DNA of 64,000 nt, from the NCBI GenBank assembly GCA_037444305.1, contig JBBIMP010000015.1, forward strand, positions 1 to 64,000, written 5' to 3'. The translations under genes and the position numbers were made by a program. Of this stretch, positions 1 to 6,871 are shown piece by piece; the stretch's first letter is position 1, and each line of letters begins with the position of its first letter. The notes below the pieces were generated by a model. It was not told the DNA's origin, did not search any database, and was given only the letters and a program-made list of their open reading frames with translations. Origin of the DNA: JBBIMP01 sp037444305 (GTDB lineage: Bacteria; Acidobacteriota; UBA6911).

Positions 1-13
1 TGGAGATCAAGCC

Positions 14-73
14 ATGCAGACCGACGTTGAAATTCTCGAAACCAGGGAAAATCCTTGCATTCTCTGGGCGTAA
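14..73 (+). CDS. Mini-ORF 1, 19-residue peptide of unknown function
   Basis: A 19-codon ORF encodes MQTDVEILETRENPCILWA and ends in TAA. A GGAG ribosome-binding site lies 8 bases before the ATG. The peptide is clearly related to the 16-residue peptide at 130-180: both follow xxT-[DE]-[VI]-EILE-x-R-[ED]-x-PC-I. The matching residues are often coded by different synonymous codons (for example ATT/ATA, CTC/CTT, GAA/GAG), which suggests selection on the peptide rather than a recent DNA duplication. It has no signal peptide or membrane segment; the body is acidic and the end carries a Pro-Cys-Ile motif. A short acidic leader with a terminal Cys would suit a precursor of a modified peptide, but no modifying enzyme is visible because the window starts here. 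I do not recognise the family. Confidence 0.5.
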   Translation: MQTDVEILETRENPCILWA

Positions 74-129
74 TTTGCATCCTATAGTTTTTCAGCAGCC
101 AATCTTCATCGTAGCAGCGAAAGAAAAAC

Positions 130-180
130 GTGAAAACTGAAATAGAAATACTTGAGATCCGCGATATCCCCTGCATCTAG
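130..180 (+). CDS. Mini-ORF 2, 16-residue paralogue of mini-ORF 1
   Basis: GTG-initiated ORF for VKTEIEILEIRDIPCI, ending in TAG, 56 bases after mini-ORF 1. It shares the EILE-x-R-x-x-PCI core with its neighbour but stops directly after PCI, where mini-ORF 1 continues with LWA. The ribosome-binding site is weak: the A-rich stretch before the GTG has only a GCGAAAG. The TAG stop lies inside the 10-base sequence TGCATCTAGT that is repeated at both ends of the adjacent transposon, so that element inserted right at the end of this ORF. Anything originally downstream has been separated by 4 kb. Function unknown; the call rests on the similarity between the two peptides. Confidence 0.45.
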   Translation: MKTEIEILEIRDIPCI

Positions 181-181
181 T
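172..181. repeat. Left copy of target-site direct repeat
   Basis: TGCATCTAGT occurs here and again at 4189-4198, on either side of the transposon. The last six bases (TCTAGT) lie outside both proposed ends and are the minimal target-site duplication; TGCA may be part of the target or of the right end. It overlaps the stop codon of mini-ORF 2. Confidence 0.65.
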
Positions 182-233
182 TGCGCTGGCGCAAGATAAA
201 TCGGACGAAAATCAGAGGAAATTACCCCACACT
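182..233. repeat. Left terminal inverted repeat of the transposon
   Basis: The block 202-233 pairs with the complement of 4142-4173 (26 of 32 positions). Outside it, 189-201 still resembles the complement of 4174-4186. The extreme tip 182-193 is itself a small palindrome, TGCGC-TG-GCGCA. Confidence 0.75.
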
Positions 234-559
234 CTCCTGGTTTGGTTGTTTGGTTCTCCCTTGAGTAAAATGCCTTGCCTGTCAGCGATCCTCAGCTGAT
301 CCCGTTCTCTTGCTCCGCCCCGTGATCCTCGATACCCTGGCTTTTTCTTTTCATCCGCAGGTCTCTTTTGGGCACATGTCCTCACCACTGGTCCTCTCCG
401 GCCAAAATCGGAGGGAAAAGCCGACGGCGACAAAAAAACTCTCAGCAGGATTCCTCAGGATCGACGATCTCAAGCCGACCCTTATCCTATTACCCCCCTG
501 TTTCCGGCCGTCGGCCGTTCCGGTCCTTGGTGGGCTTGGTCGCGCCGGGAGCGCGAGGC
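234..559. other. Non-coding left arm of the transposon
   Basis: About 325 bases between the left inverted repeat and the stop codon of the second integrase. The ORFs that can be read through it are short and lack ribosome-binding sites or recognisable motifs. It has a GC-rich CCGGCCGTCGGCCG self-complementary stretch near 505-520 and little else. It could hold subterminal transposase-binding sites, or simply be the untranslated 3' part of the transcript. Confidence 0.4.
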
Positions 560-1657
560 TCACTCCCTTAGGGGTACGGGTGCTGGAAGTCCTGCCACGA
601 ATTCCCGGTTTCGCCGCGCGATTCTCCGTAGGGGATTCGCGCAGAAAAAGGCCAGCTTGGTCAACAGCTCGCTTCCGGTCATTTGTGTCGCGGCGACCGC
701 CGCCTTGAGGACCTCCCAGTAACCCCGGCTCCATGGCGGAACCTCGCGCCGGGATGATTCCTGTTCGCGATACGCTTGGATCTGCTGCCGCTTCGCTTCC
801 CAATTCCCGGTGTGAACATCCGCCGGCGTTATACCCCCCAACGAGGGGCGCGGGATTTCTTCGTTCATCAGCCGGACCGTCTCCGAAAGCGCCGCTTCGA
901 CTCGCTCCAGGAGGCTTTTTCCTTCATCCGCACGCTCTCGAACCCGCTTCTCCCAGACGTTGTAGAAGACACTCTTGAGATCCCTCATGCCTCCCTCAAC
1001 GCATCCGTTGTACTGAGGAACACAGGCCGGGATCCGGCGCTGCACGATCTCGGCGCTCGTAAGCAGACGCGCATGCGCCTCCGAGATGTACTGCGAGCCG
1101 TTGTCGCTCAGAAGGAACTTCTCGGGCCCCTTCCCGCCCGTCTTCTCCAGAGCCTGATCCACCGGCCGGGCGACCAGCGCCGCCGTCGCCCGGCTATCCG
1201 CCGCCGAGCCCAGGTAGTACGTGTCATGAGTATCCACCAGCACCGCCGCCTTGAAGGTGCTCCCCTCCACCGTCACATCCGTGAAGTCCTCGGCCCAGAT
1301 CTCCCCGGCCTTCTCTGCACGAAAATGCTCGTAGAACTCATGCCCAGGCAAAAGCCCGCGCCGCGACACTTCCTGCGAGAAGAGCCGCTTCACGTTCCGT
1401 TTGATCTCGTCATAGGCGCGCATGCCGATAAATCCAAGCTGGTGATAGAGCATGAAGGCCTGCCCTTTTCGCCCGCCGAAATGCGGAAACCGCGCGACCA
1501 CCGACGCCGCATTCGCCACCGTGGCTTCGGGCACGACCTTCCGTTCCCGCACCTTTCGCTCCAGCTGCTTCCCACGCCGCCAGAGATGGAGCCGGCTGCG
1601 CGAAAAGCTCGTCAGGCCGTCGACCCAGTGCTTCGTCACTCTCCGGCAGCCCGCCAT
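560..1657 (-). CDS. Second DDE integrase of the transposon (frame B)
   Basis: Integrase core with a classical DD(35)E triad: Asp in AEDFTD, Asp in LLSDNGSQY, and Glu 36 residues later in NGCVEGG. It would catalyse strand transfer in transposition. Two expression routes are possible. Translation could start independently at ATG 1657 (365 residues; a weak GAAGG lies 10 bases upstream). Alternatively, -1 frameshifting from the preceding ORF at 1693-1699 would give an 820-residue primase-integrase fusion. The frame stays open upstream of 1657 past the slippery site, which favours the fusion. The N-terminal part before the catalytic core is basic (repeated R/K, near 1590-1650). Its sequence around the triad differs from the integrase at 3005-4117, so the two are not recent duplicates. 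Confidence 0.8.
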   Translation of the reverse strand: MAGCRRVTKHWVDGLTSFSRSRLHLWRRGKQLERKVRERKVVPEATVANAASVVARFPHFGGRKGQAFMLYHQLGFIGMRAYDEIKRNVKRLFSQEVSRRGLLPGHEFYEHFRAEKAGEIWAEDFTDVTVEGSTFKAAVLVDTHDTYYLGSAADSRATAALVARPVDQALEKTGGKGPEKFLLSDNGSQYISEAHARLLTSAEIVQRRIPACVPQYNGCVEGGMRDLKSVFYNVWEKRVRERADEGKSLLERVEAALSETVRLMNEEIPRPSLGGITPADVHTGNWEAKRQQIQAYREQESSRREVPPWSRGYWEVLKAAVAATQMTGSELLTKLAFFCANPLRRIARRNREFVAGLPAPVPLRE

Positions 1658-1671
1658 CAGTTCGTTGACCT

Positions 1672-3021
1672 TCAGCAGGGTCTCCTCTTTCTCTTTTTTT
1701 TTACCTGCGGCTTGTGCTGAACCCCCGCCTCCAGGTCCACCTTCTCCCCACGCGCCTCGGCCGCCTCGATCTCGGCATACTTCAGCCGGATGGCCATCAA
1801 CTCCTTCATGCAGTAGAGCTCTTCCCGTTTCGTCGCCTCCCGCTCGTACTGCAGTTCCTGCTCCCGGATCCGCTCGTGCGCTTCGGCCAGGGTCGCCGGC
1901 ATCCCCTTCGGAGGCCGGCCCACCTTGCGCTCCGAAAAGCTTGCCCGCAGCGTCTCCTCGCAGTCGCGCACGACCTCGTACAGGTGCGAGCGGTCGATCC
2001 CCCACCGCGCTGCCAGCTCCGCCTTGTTCCCGGATTGCTGAAACTCTCGATAGAGCTCGATCTTGTCCTGGGCCGAGAGCTTGCGCTCCTCGCCCGCCCG
2101 CACCGACACCAGCAGCTCGTTCGGGTCCTTGTGCCCCTCCAGGTCGTAGATACGCATCTCCTTGTCCGGGTACAACTCCTGCAGATCCCAAAGCGCGCTC
2201 AAGCCGCCCCGGTCGCCGTCAAACGCCGAGATCAGCTCTTCCGCGCCCGCCAGCAGCGACGCATCGAACGTGAGCCGGTTGCCCAGAATCGCCAGCCCCG
2301 GCGGAGCGCTGGTCTTCTGCAACGTCTTGACACTCAGGTAATCGATAATCCCTTCCGCCAAGAAGACCACCTTCGCCCGCCTCAGCTCCACCCATTCCAG
2401 GCTGAAGGGGAACTTGCCTCCCAGAACGAACTTCCCCCTCCCCCCGATCGCATGGTTGTCCAGGCAGCGCAGCCGGCCCCCCTCGTCCCGCACCGCAAAG
2501 GTGCAATACGACTGCCCCCGGTGCAGGTTGTGCACAACCGTCCCGTCGTTGATCAGCTCCTCGACCAGCCCCGCATCGATCCCCCGCGAGATCAGATACT
2601 GCCGGCATACACCAGGGTCTTGCTGCCGGAACCGCTCGTAGAGGGCGTCCACGTCGTAGCGGCGCTCCGCTGCCGGCGCCGCCAGGGAGGCGTCAGCCGC
2701 GGCTTCCGCCTTGGCCTCTCCCTCGTTAGCACTCGAACCGCCCCGCAAAAGCCTCCGAACGAACGAAAGAGCCTCCCGGAAACTCCCCAGTTTTTCCTTC
2801 ATCCGCACGAAATCGAAGATCGTGCCCCCGGCGCCGCTGGAAAAATCCTTGAAGAGCCAGCGCCCCCGGACCAGACGCACGAAAAAGCTCGGCCGGCGGT
2901 CTTCGGTGAACGGGGAGCGGCACGCGAATGCCGCCCCCCGGCGCTGAAACTCCAGACCATATTGCCGCGCGAGGAAATCCACCAGGTTCAACCGTTTGAG
3001 AGCTTCAACGCTTCGATCCAT
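1672..3021 (-). CDS. CHC2-like/TOPRIM primase-related protein of the transposon
   Basis: 449 residues. Residues 1-100 resemble the zinc-finger domain of DnaG primases (CRSPFTEDRRPSF, then FKDFSSGAGG and FDFVR), but only one of the four usual zinc ligands remains. A TOPRIM fold follows: AEG near residue 221 and DGDRGG near 268, the acidic metal-binding residues of primases and topoisomerases. The C-terminal third is charged, with a helix-turn-helix-like AELAARWGIDRSHLYEVV and a likely coiled coil (LQYEREATKREELY). It starts inside the 3' end of the upstream integrase (17-base overlap) and ends in a lysine/arginine tail encoded by nine A's, the slippery site. A primase-like protein could act on single-stranded or replicating intermediates during transposition; that role is inference. 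Confidence 0.75.
   Translation of the reverse strand: MDRSVEALKRLNLVDFLARQYGLEFQRRGAAFACRSPFTEDRRPSFFVRLVRGRWLFKDFSSGAGGTIFDFVRMKEKLGSFREALSFVRRLLRGGSSANEGEAKAEAAADASLAAPAAERRYDVDALYERFRQQDPGVCRQYLISRGIDAGLVEELINDGTVVHNLHRGQSYCTFAVRDEGGRLRCLDNHAIGGRGKFVLGGKFPFSLEWVELRRAKVVFLAEGIIDYLSVKTLQKTSAPPGLAILGNRLTFDASLLAGAEELISAFDGDRGGLSALWDLQELYPDKEMRIYDLEGHKDPNELLVSVRAGEERKLSAQDKIELYREFQQSGNKAELAARWGIDRSHLYEVVRDCEETLRASFSERKVGRPPKGMPATLAEAHERIREQELQYEREATKREELYCMKELMAIRLKYAEIEAAEARGEKVDLEAGVQHKPQVKKKRKRRPC
1693..1699 (-). promoter_or_regulatory. Probable programmed -1 ribosomal frameshift site A_AAA_AAG
   Basis: Nine A's then G on the minus strand. In the primase-like frame the codons are GTA AAA AAA AAG, so the heptamer A AAA AAG sits exactly in phase, as in E. 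coli dnaX and many IS3-family elements. A slip of -1 moves into the frame of the downstream integrase, which is open across this point. Without the slip, translation ends seven codons later at 1672. Confidence 0.6.
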
Positions 3022-4117
3022 CGCTGTCGGCCTCCTCGAGGAGCCTGCCGTCCAGGTAGACCTGGATTCCCGCGGCCCGCGAGCAGACGCAGACCCGGTG
3101 CTCCTGGAACTTGTAGATCACATAGCCCCGCTCCAGGTCCATCTCCCGGCCTGCCAGCTGCGTTTCCACGCGCGCGACCTCGCCCGCCACACCGTGCAAC
3201 CGGTCCGCCGGCCGGCTTCCCCCAATGCCCTGGTGCGGCCGATCGACATTATAGCTCTCGACGTAGGATCGAATCTGGGCCTGTGCATCCTCGAAGCCCG
3301 TGAACCTCACTTTCCTCAGCAGCTCCTCGCGGATTGTCTGGATCAATCTCTCCGCTTTTCCCTGCGTCTGCGGGCTGTGCGGCTCCGCCACCACGTGCTC
3401 GATCCTGGAATCGTCCAGGTACTCCTGGAAGCGCGTCTGCTCCCGGCTCCAGCTGTAGAAGCCCGACCCCTGGTCGGTCAATAGCTTCTTCGGGGCGCCG
3501 TAAGCGGTCACGGCATTATGCAATACCGCGATCAGGGTCTCGGCCCGCTGGTCGCGGACCAGATCGCCGGCGACACAGTAGCGGCTGTAGTCGTCGATGA
3601 TGACAACCAGGTAGAGGACCGGAATCCGGCTGATGTAGACGTAGGTCACATCCATTTGCCAGAGTTCGCCCGGGTAGCTCGCCTCGAAGCGCCGCGTCCC
3701 CTTTGCCGGCCCTTGCACCCGGTCGAAGCTCGAATCGCATGAGTCCAGCAGGCCCGCTTCCTTCAAGACCTTGCGGATCTGCTTGCGCGTCACGATGACC
3801 AGGTGCTTCTGCTTGAGCAGATCCTGGATCCGCTTGAAGCCGTGGGTGGGATGCTCGCGGCGGTAGTTGAGGATCAGCTCCCCGATATCGTCGGGCAGCC
3901 CGGCCGGGCTTGCCTTGTTCTCCTTGCCGGTCTCGGCTGCCGCCGGCTCCGTCGCTGCAGCGGCAGCCCTGGCATCGCGGTTCTCCTTCCGGTTGTAGTC
4001 GTAAAGCAGCCATGGCTTGATGCCGAACTTCTTCGCCCCGTCCTTGTAGCTGATCCCCAGATCATGGATCTTCGCGATGATTTCTCCGACCTTCCTCTGA
4101 TCGTGCTTTGGCGCCAT
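3005..4117 (-). CDS. First DDE integrase/transposase of the transposon
   Basis: 370 residues, beginning MAPKHDQRKVGEII after a strong GGAGGTGTGAC ribosome-binding site. An N-terminal helix-turn-helix (GISYKDGAKKFGI) and a second HTH-like segment with HPTHGFKRI precede an integrase core. The acidic triad is visible: Asp near 156 in QMDVTY, Asp near 214 in LLTDQGSGF, and Glu near 255 in GKAERL, followed by YNVDRPHQGIGG, typical of IS3/IS481-type enzymes. It is the first ORF of a three-gene minus-strand unit and overlaps the next by 17 bases, implying translational coupling. Family assignment within IS3/IS481 is tentative. Confidence 0.88.
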   Translation of the reverse strand: MAPKHDQRKVGEIIAKIHDLGISYKDGAKKFGIKPWLLYDYNRKENRDARAAAAATEPAAAETGKENKASPAGLPDDIGELILNYRREHPTHGFKRIQDLLKQKHLVIVTRKQIRKVLKEAGLLDSCDSSFDRVQGPAKGTRRFEASYPGELWQMDVTYVYISRIPVLYLVVIIDDYSRYCVAGDLVRDQRAETLIAVLHNAVTAYGAPKKLLTDQGSGFYSWSREQTRFQEYLDDSRIEHVVAEPHSPQTQGKAERLIQTIREELLRKVRFTGFEDAQAQIRSYVESYNVDRPHQGIGGSRPADRLHGVAGEVARVETQLAGREMDLERGYVIYKFQEHRVCVCSRAAGIQVYLDGRLLEEADSDGSKR

Positions 4118-4141
4118 GTCACACCTCCGTTTGGTTGCGGA

Positions 4142-4192
4142 AGTGTGGGGGAATTTCCAGCGATTCTTGTCCGTTTTAGGCTACGCTATGCA
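4142..4192. repeat. Right terminal inverted repeat of the transposon
   Basis: Read on the minus strand it begins TGCATAGCG and runs into a GGAAATTCCCCCACACT block that matches GGAAATTACCCCACACT at the left end. The integrase gene starts 25 bases inside it, so the transposon promoter must lie in or beyond this repeat. Confidence 0.75.
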
Positions 4193-4198
4193 TCTAGT
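4189..4198. repeat. Right copy of target-site direct repeat
   Basis: Second copy of TGCATCTAGT, identical to 172-181. Two identical copies indicate an insertion recent enough not to have decayed. Confidence 0.65.
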
Positions 4199-4267
4199 GG
4201 GCTTAGTAGGCCGGGGATTGGATTGTGGGGATTCAACCCCAGAAGCTTTGCCCGAGCAAGATATTTC

Positions 4268-4296
4268 TTCGTGCATTGCAGGCGTCTCGCTATAAT
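4268..4296 (+). promoter_or_regulatory. Candidate promoter of the HD-GYP gene
   Basis: A perfect -10 hexamer TATAAT at 4291-4296 lies 44 bases before the start codon. The -35 region (TTCGTG, 4268-4273, 17 bases upstream) is poor. It sits outside the transposon, so the gene probably kept its own promoter after the insertion. Confidence 0.4.
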
Positions 4297-4340
4297 GGAT
4301 TTGAGTTTAGTCTAACCTGAGATGCTTCGAGAGCGTCGCA

Positions 4341-6770
4341 ATGCATTGGGCTGACCTTCCACTCAAGCTCAAGCTTCTCATCCTGTCGCTTACCTTCATC
4401 TCCTTACCTATAGCTTCGACTGCGCTTCACGCGATATTCTTAGATCAACTGTCAGTTAACTGGATTATTTTGGCCCTCTTGGCTGTACTTACCGTTCCCT
4501 TCTTTTTGTTTTTCCCCTCGGTCAGTACTCTCATCGGGATCGGGGATTCCTACATTATGGCTATAGCTATGATGTATGGGCCAAGTCCCTGCGTGGTTTC
4601 AACCCTTTTCTATATATTGACCGCTTCTCTGTTTGTACCCAATCGACCAAAGCTTTATGTGCATCGTACTGTTTTTAATATCGCCAGTATGGTTTGTGGC
4701 GCGTGGCTTTATAGTAACGTATACCGGTTGCTAAATCCCACACTCAGCCCTGAAATCCAGGACATCCTCCTCCCCGCTGCGGCGTTGACCTGCACTTTCT
4801 TCCTCTTCAATTCCGCAGTTACCTCTCTTGCCATTTCCTGGGCATCCCAACAACGCTTCCTAGCCTTCTGGGCCAAGAACTGCCTGCCGCTGAGTCTAGA
4901 CTTTTCAGTTTCGGCGGTTTTGGCAGCATTCATCGTCGCGTTGAGCTACCTGAATCCCTATTACCCCCTGGCCGTTTCCCCATTCATCGGCGTGGTCTGG
5001 GGATGGAATAAAATAAATAAAGCAAAAGCACTCGAGGCTGAAAAACACCTCAAGGAGCAGGAGGAGCTCTACCTCAGAACCGTTGAATCACTAGCGCTCG
5101 CAGTAGATGCAAAGGACCAAACCACTGCTGGACACATCCACCGCGTCCGCGCCTACGCCTTGGGCCTCGCCAAGGCTAGCGGAATTACCGATCCCAATGA
5201 GCTCATGGCCATCGAAACGGGCTCTTTGCTGCACGACATCGGCAAACTTGCCGTGGATGACTACATCCTGAACAAGCCGGGCAAACTCAGCAAGCCCGAA
5301 TTCGAAAAAATGAAACTGCACGCTACCGCCGGCGACGAGATACTCCAGCGAATCCAGTTCCCCTTCCCCGTCGCAAAATATGTGCGGTACCACCACGAGC
5401 GTTGGGACGGGCACGGTTACCCGGATGGACTGAAGGGTGAGGCAATTCCGTTAGGCGCCAGAATCCTAACGATTGCGGATGCTTTCGATGCCATCCGATC
5501 CATGCGACCGTACAAGGCCGCCTTCAACCTTCAGGACTCATTGGAGTTGCTGAGCTCCCATTCCGGCACGATCTACGATCCCCGTCTTGTGGAACTCTTC
5601 GTCTCTCAGATTCACGAACTCGAACCCCAGGCGGAGTTGGCCGCAAGAATCTATCCGGAACTCTCCTTTCGAAAGTATTTCGAGCATGTCGAAAGGGCGC
5701 TCTCGGGCGAGTCACAGGCTTCTCATGCTTCTCCCCTGCCTGAGCTGCTGAGCGCTGACCTGCTGCACCTTCTGGAGTTTTGTTCCGGAATCGGCAGGCA
5801 CCTGAATCTCGCCGAGATACTCCCCATTCTCGCAAGTCGTCTGCACCGCCTCGTTGCTTATACAACATGCGTTTTCTACATCGATTCCGGTGACGGTTTC
5901 CTTAGAGCCGAGTATGCAGCCGGCAAAAACGCCCACATGCTGATCAACCACCGAATTGAGCTGGGCAAGTGCATCTCAGGATGGGTTGCCGCTTATCAAA
6001 AACCCATTGTGAATGCCAGCCCGGTCCTCGAGTTCCAGGGCTCCTGCCCGCCGATTGCTTCCGGATTCGCCGCAATGCTCGCGATCCCTCTGGCAGACCA
6101 GATCTCGTGCCTGGGCACAATCACCCTACACTCTGAGGAGGCGGATGCTTTTGGGATCGGCCAACTCGAACTTATGCAATTCTTTGCAAGCCAAGCGTCT
6201 TCGCTGATCCGAGAAGCCCTCTCGACCGAGAAATCCAACCAGCAGGATCGCTTTGATCCGCTTTCCAATACCTATCGGGTAGGGTATCTCTCGATTGCCG
6301 GTCCCCAGGTTTTGGACGTTGCCGCCAAAACAAATGCCCCGGTTTCGATGATCAGCGTTGATGTGGACAGCCTTCCGCAGATCATCAACATTTACGGCAC
6401 CCAGACCGGAGACTGCATCATCCGGCAGGTAGCTGGCCTGATCAGGGCCGAGTTACGAGAGATGGATGTCATAGTTCGGTTCGGTCCCCAGGGATTCGTC
6501 GCCCTGCTGTCCGGCGTCAGGAAGGACCAGGCGGCCAGATTTGCCCAGAGGCTTCAGCAGCAGATCAGAAACTCTTCCTGGGAGGGAGTGCCCCAAAAGA
6601 TCGGGCCCGTTAATTGCGAGGTGGCGATCGCCTCCTACCCCGTCGATGGAACCACTGTCTTTTCCCTCATCAAAACCGCACAGGAGGAGTTGGCGAAGAA
6701 GTTGCGTGTTCAACAGCCCACAGCGGATGAATTCGGGGCCACCGTACTCGAGTTCCCGCCGCGGGCATAA
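4341..6770 (+). CDS. Membrane HD-GYP phosphodiesterase with GAF and degenerate GGDEF domains
   Basis: 809 residues. Residues 1-225 form a hydrophobic sensor of about seven or eight transmembrane segments. An HD-GYP domain follows, with LLHDIGKLA near residue 298 and HHERWDGHGYPDG near 351-363, the metal-binding and signature motifs of c-di-GMP phosphodiesterases. Then come a GAF-like sensory domain (about 490-640) and a C-terminal GGDEF-fold domain (about 655-800) in which the signature reads RFGPQGF. That domain is therefore unlikely to make c-di-GMP and more likely binds nucleotide or dimerises. The protein would lower c-di-GMP in response to a membrane or cytosolic signal. It stands alone, convergent with the complex I genes, and its 5' part is more AT-rich than the genes that follow. 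Confidence 0.88.
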   Translation: MHWADLPLKLKLLILSLTFISLPIASTALHAIFLDQLSVNWIILALLAVLTVPFFLFFPSVSTLIGIGDSYIMAIAMMYGPSPCVVSTLFYILTASLFVPNRPKLYVHRTVFNIASMVCGAWLYSNVYRLLNPTLSPEIQDILLPAAALTCTFFLFNSAVTSLAISWASQQRFLAFWAKNCLPLSLDFSVSAVLAAFIVALSYLNPYYPLAVSPFIGVVWGWNKINKAKALEAEKHLKEQEELYLRTVESLALAVDAKDQTTAGHIHRVRAYALGLAKASGITDPNELMAIETGSLLHDIGKLAVDDYILNKPGKLSKPEFEKMKLHATAGDEILQRIQFPFPVAKYVRYHHERWDGHGYPDGLKGEAIPLGARILTIADAFDAIRSMRPYKAAFNLQDSLELLSSHSGTIYDPRLVELFVSQIHELEPQAELAARIYPELSFRKYFEHVERALSGESQASHASPLPELLSADLLHLLEFCSGIGRHLNLAEILPILASRLHRLVAYTTCVFYIDSGDGFLRAEYAAGKNAHMLINHRIELGKCISGWVAAYQKPIVNASPVLEFQGSCPPIASGFAAMLAIPLADQISCLGTITLHSEEADAFGIGQLELMQFFASQASSLIREALSTEKSNQQDRFDPLSNTYRVGYLSIAGPQVLDVAAKTNAPVSMISVDVDSLPQIINIYGTQTGDCIIRQVAGLIRAELREMDVIVRFGPQGFVALLSGVRKDQAARFAQRLQQQIRNSSWEGVPQKIGPVNCEVAIASYPVDGTTVFSLIKTAQEELAKKLRVQQPTADEFGATVLEFPPRA

Positions 6771-6871
6771 ATTACGCCTTCTGGACATTCTCGAAGCGCC
6801 GGCTGGCCATTTAGAAACCCGCCGATCGCCTCCCCAGCCCTTCCCGCTACCCGACCTGTCCAGGAATCGTT

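Larger units (their letters stand above)
182..4192 (-). mobile_element. Transposon with two DDE integrases and a TOPRIM primase-like protein
   Basis: A 4.0-kb element bounded by imperfect terminal inverted repeats and flanked by a perfect direct repeat TGCATCTAGT (172-181 and 4189-4198; TCTAGT is the part strictly outside the proposed ends). The best inner repeat block is 202-233 against 4142-4173, 26 of 32 positions matching; the outermost bases both read TGC. Three minus-strand ORFs fill it: a DDE integrase (3005-4117), a CHC2/TOPRIM primase-like protein (1672-3021, overlapping by 17 bases) and a second DDE integrase (560-1657, joined through a slippery site). Classical IS3 or IS481 elements carry one integrase and no primase domain, so this gene set is unusual. 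The exact outer boundary is uncertain by a few bases. Confidence 0.8.

Noticed and set aside
351..803. 150-residue ORF at the left end of the transposon
   Set aside because: It overlaps the integrase 3' end, has low-complexity Arg/Pro/Gly composition and no plausible ribosome-binding site.
1658..2191. Upstream extension of the second integrase frame to give 543 residues
   Set aside because: The part upstream of the slippery site is Gly/Ala/Arg-rich shadow sequence of the TOPRIM gene; real protein similarity begins only after the A-run.
776..3303. Long plus-strand ORFs (several over 270 codons) across the transposon
   Set aside because: They are antisense to the integrase and primase-like genes, with Arg/Pro-rich composition typical of GC-rich shadow frames and no motifs.
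4199..4340. Possible c-di-GMP riboswitch before the HD-GYP gene
   Set aside because: A small TGGGG/CCCCA hairpin is present, but I could not find the conserved GEMM core, so there is no support.
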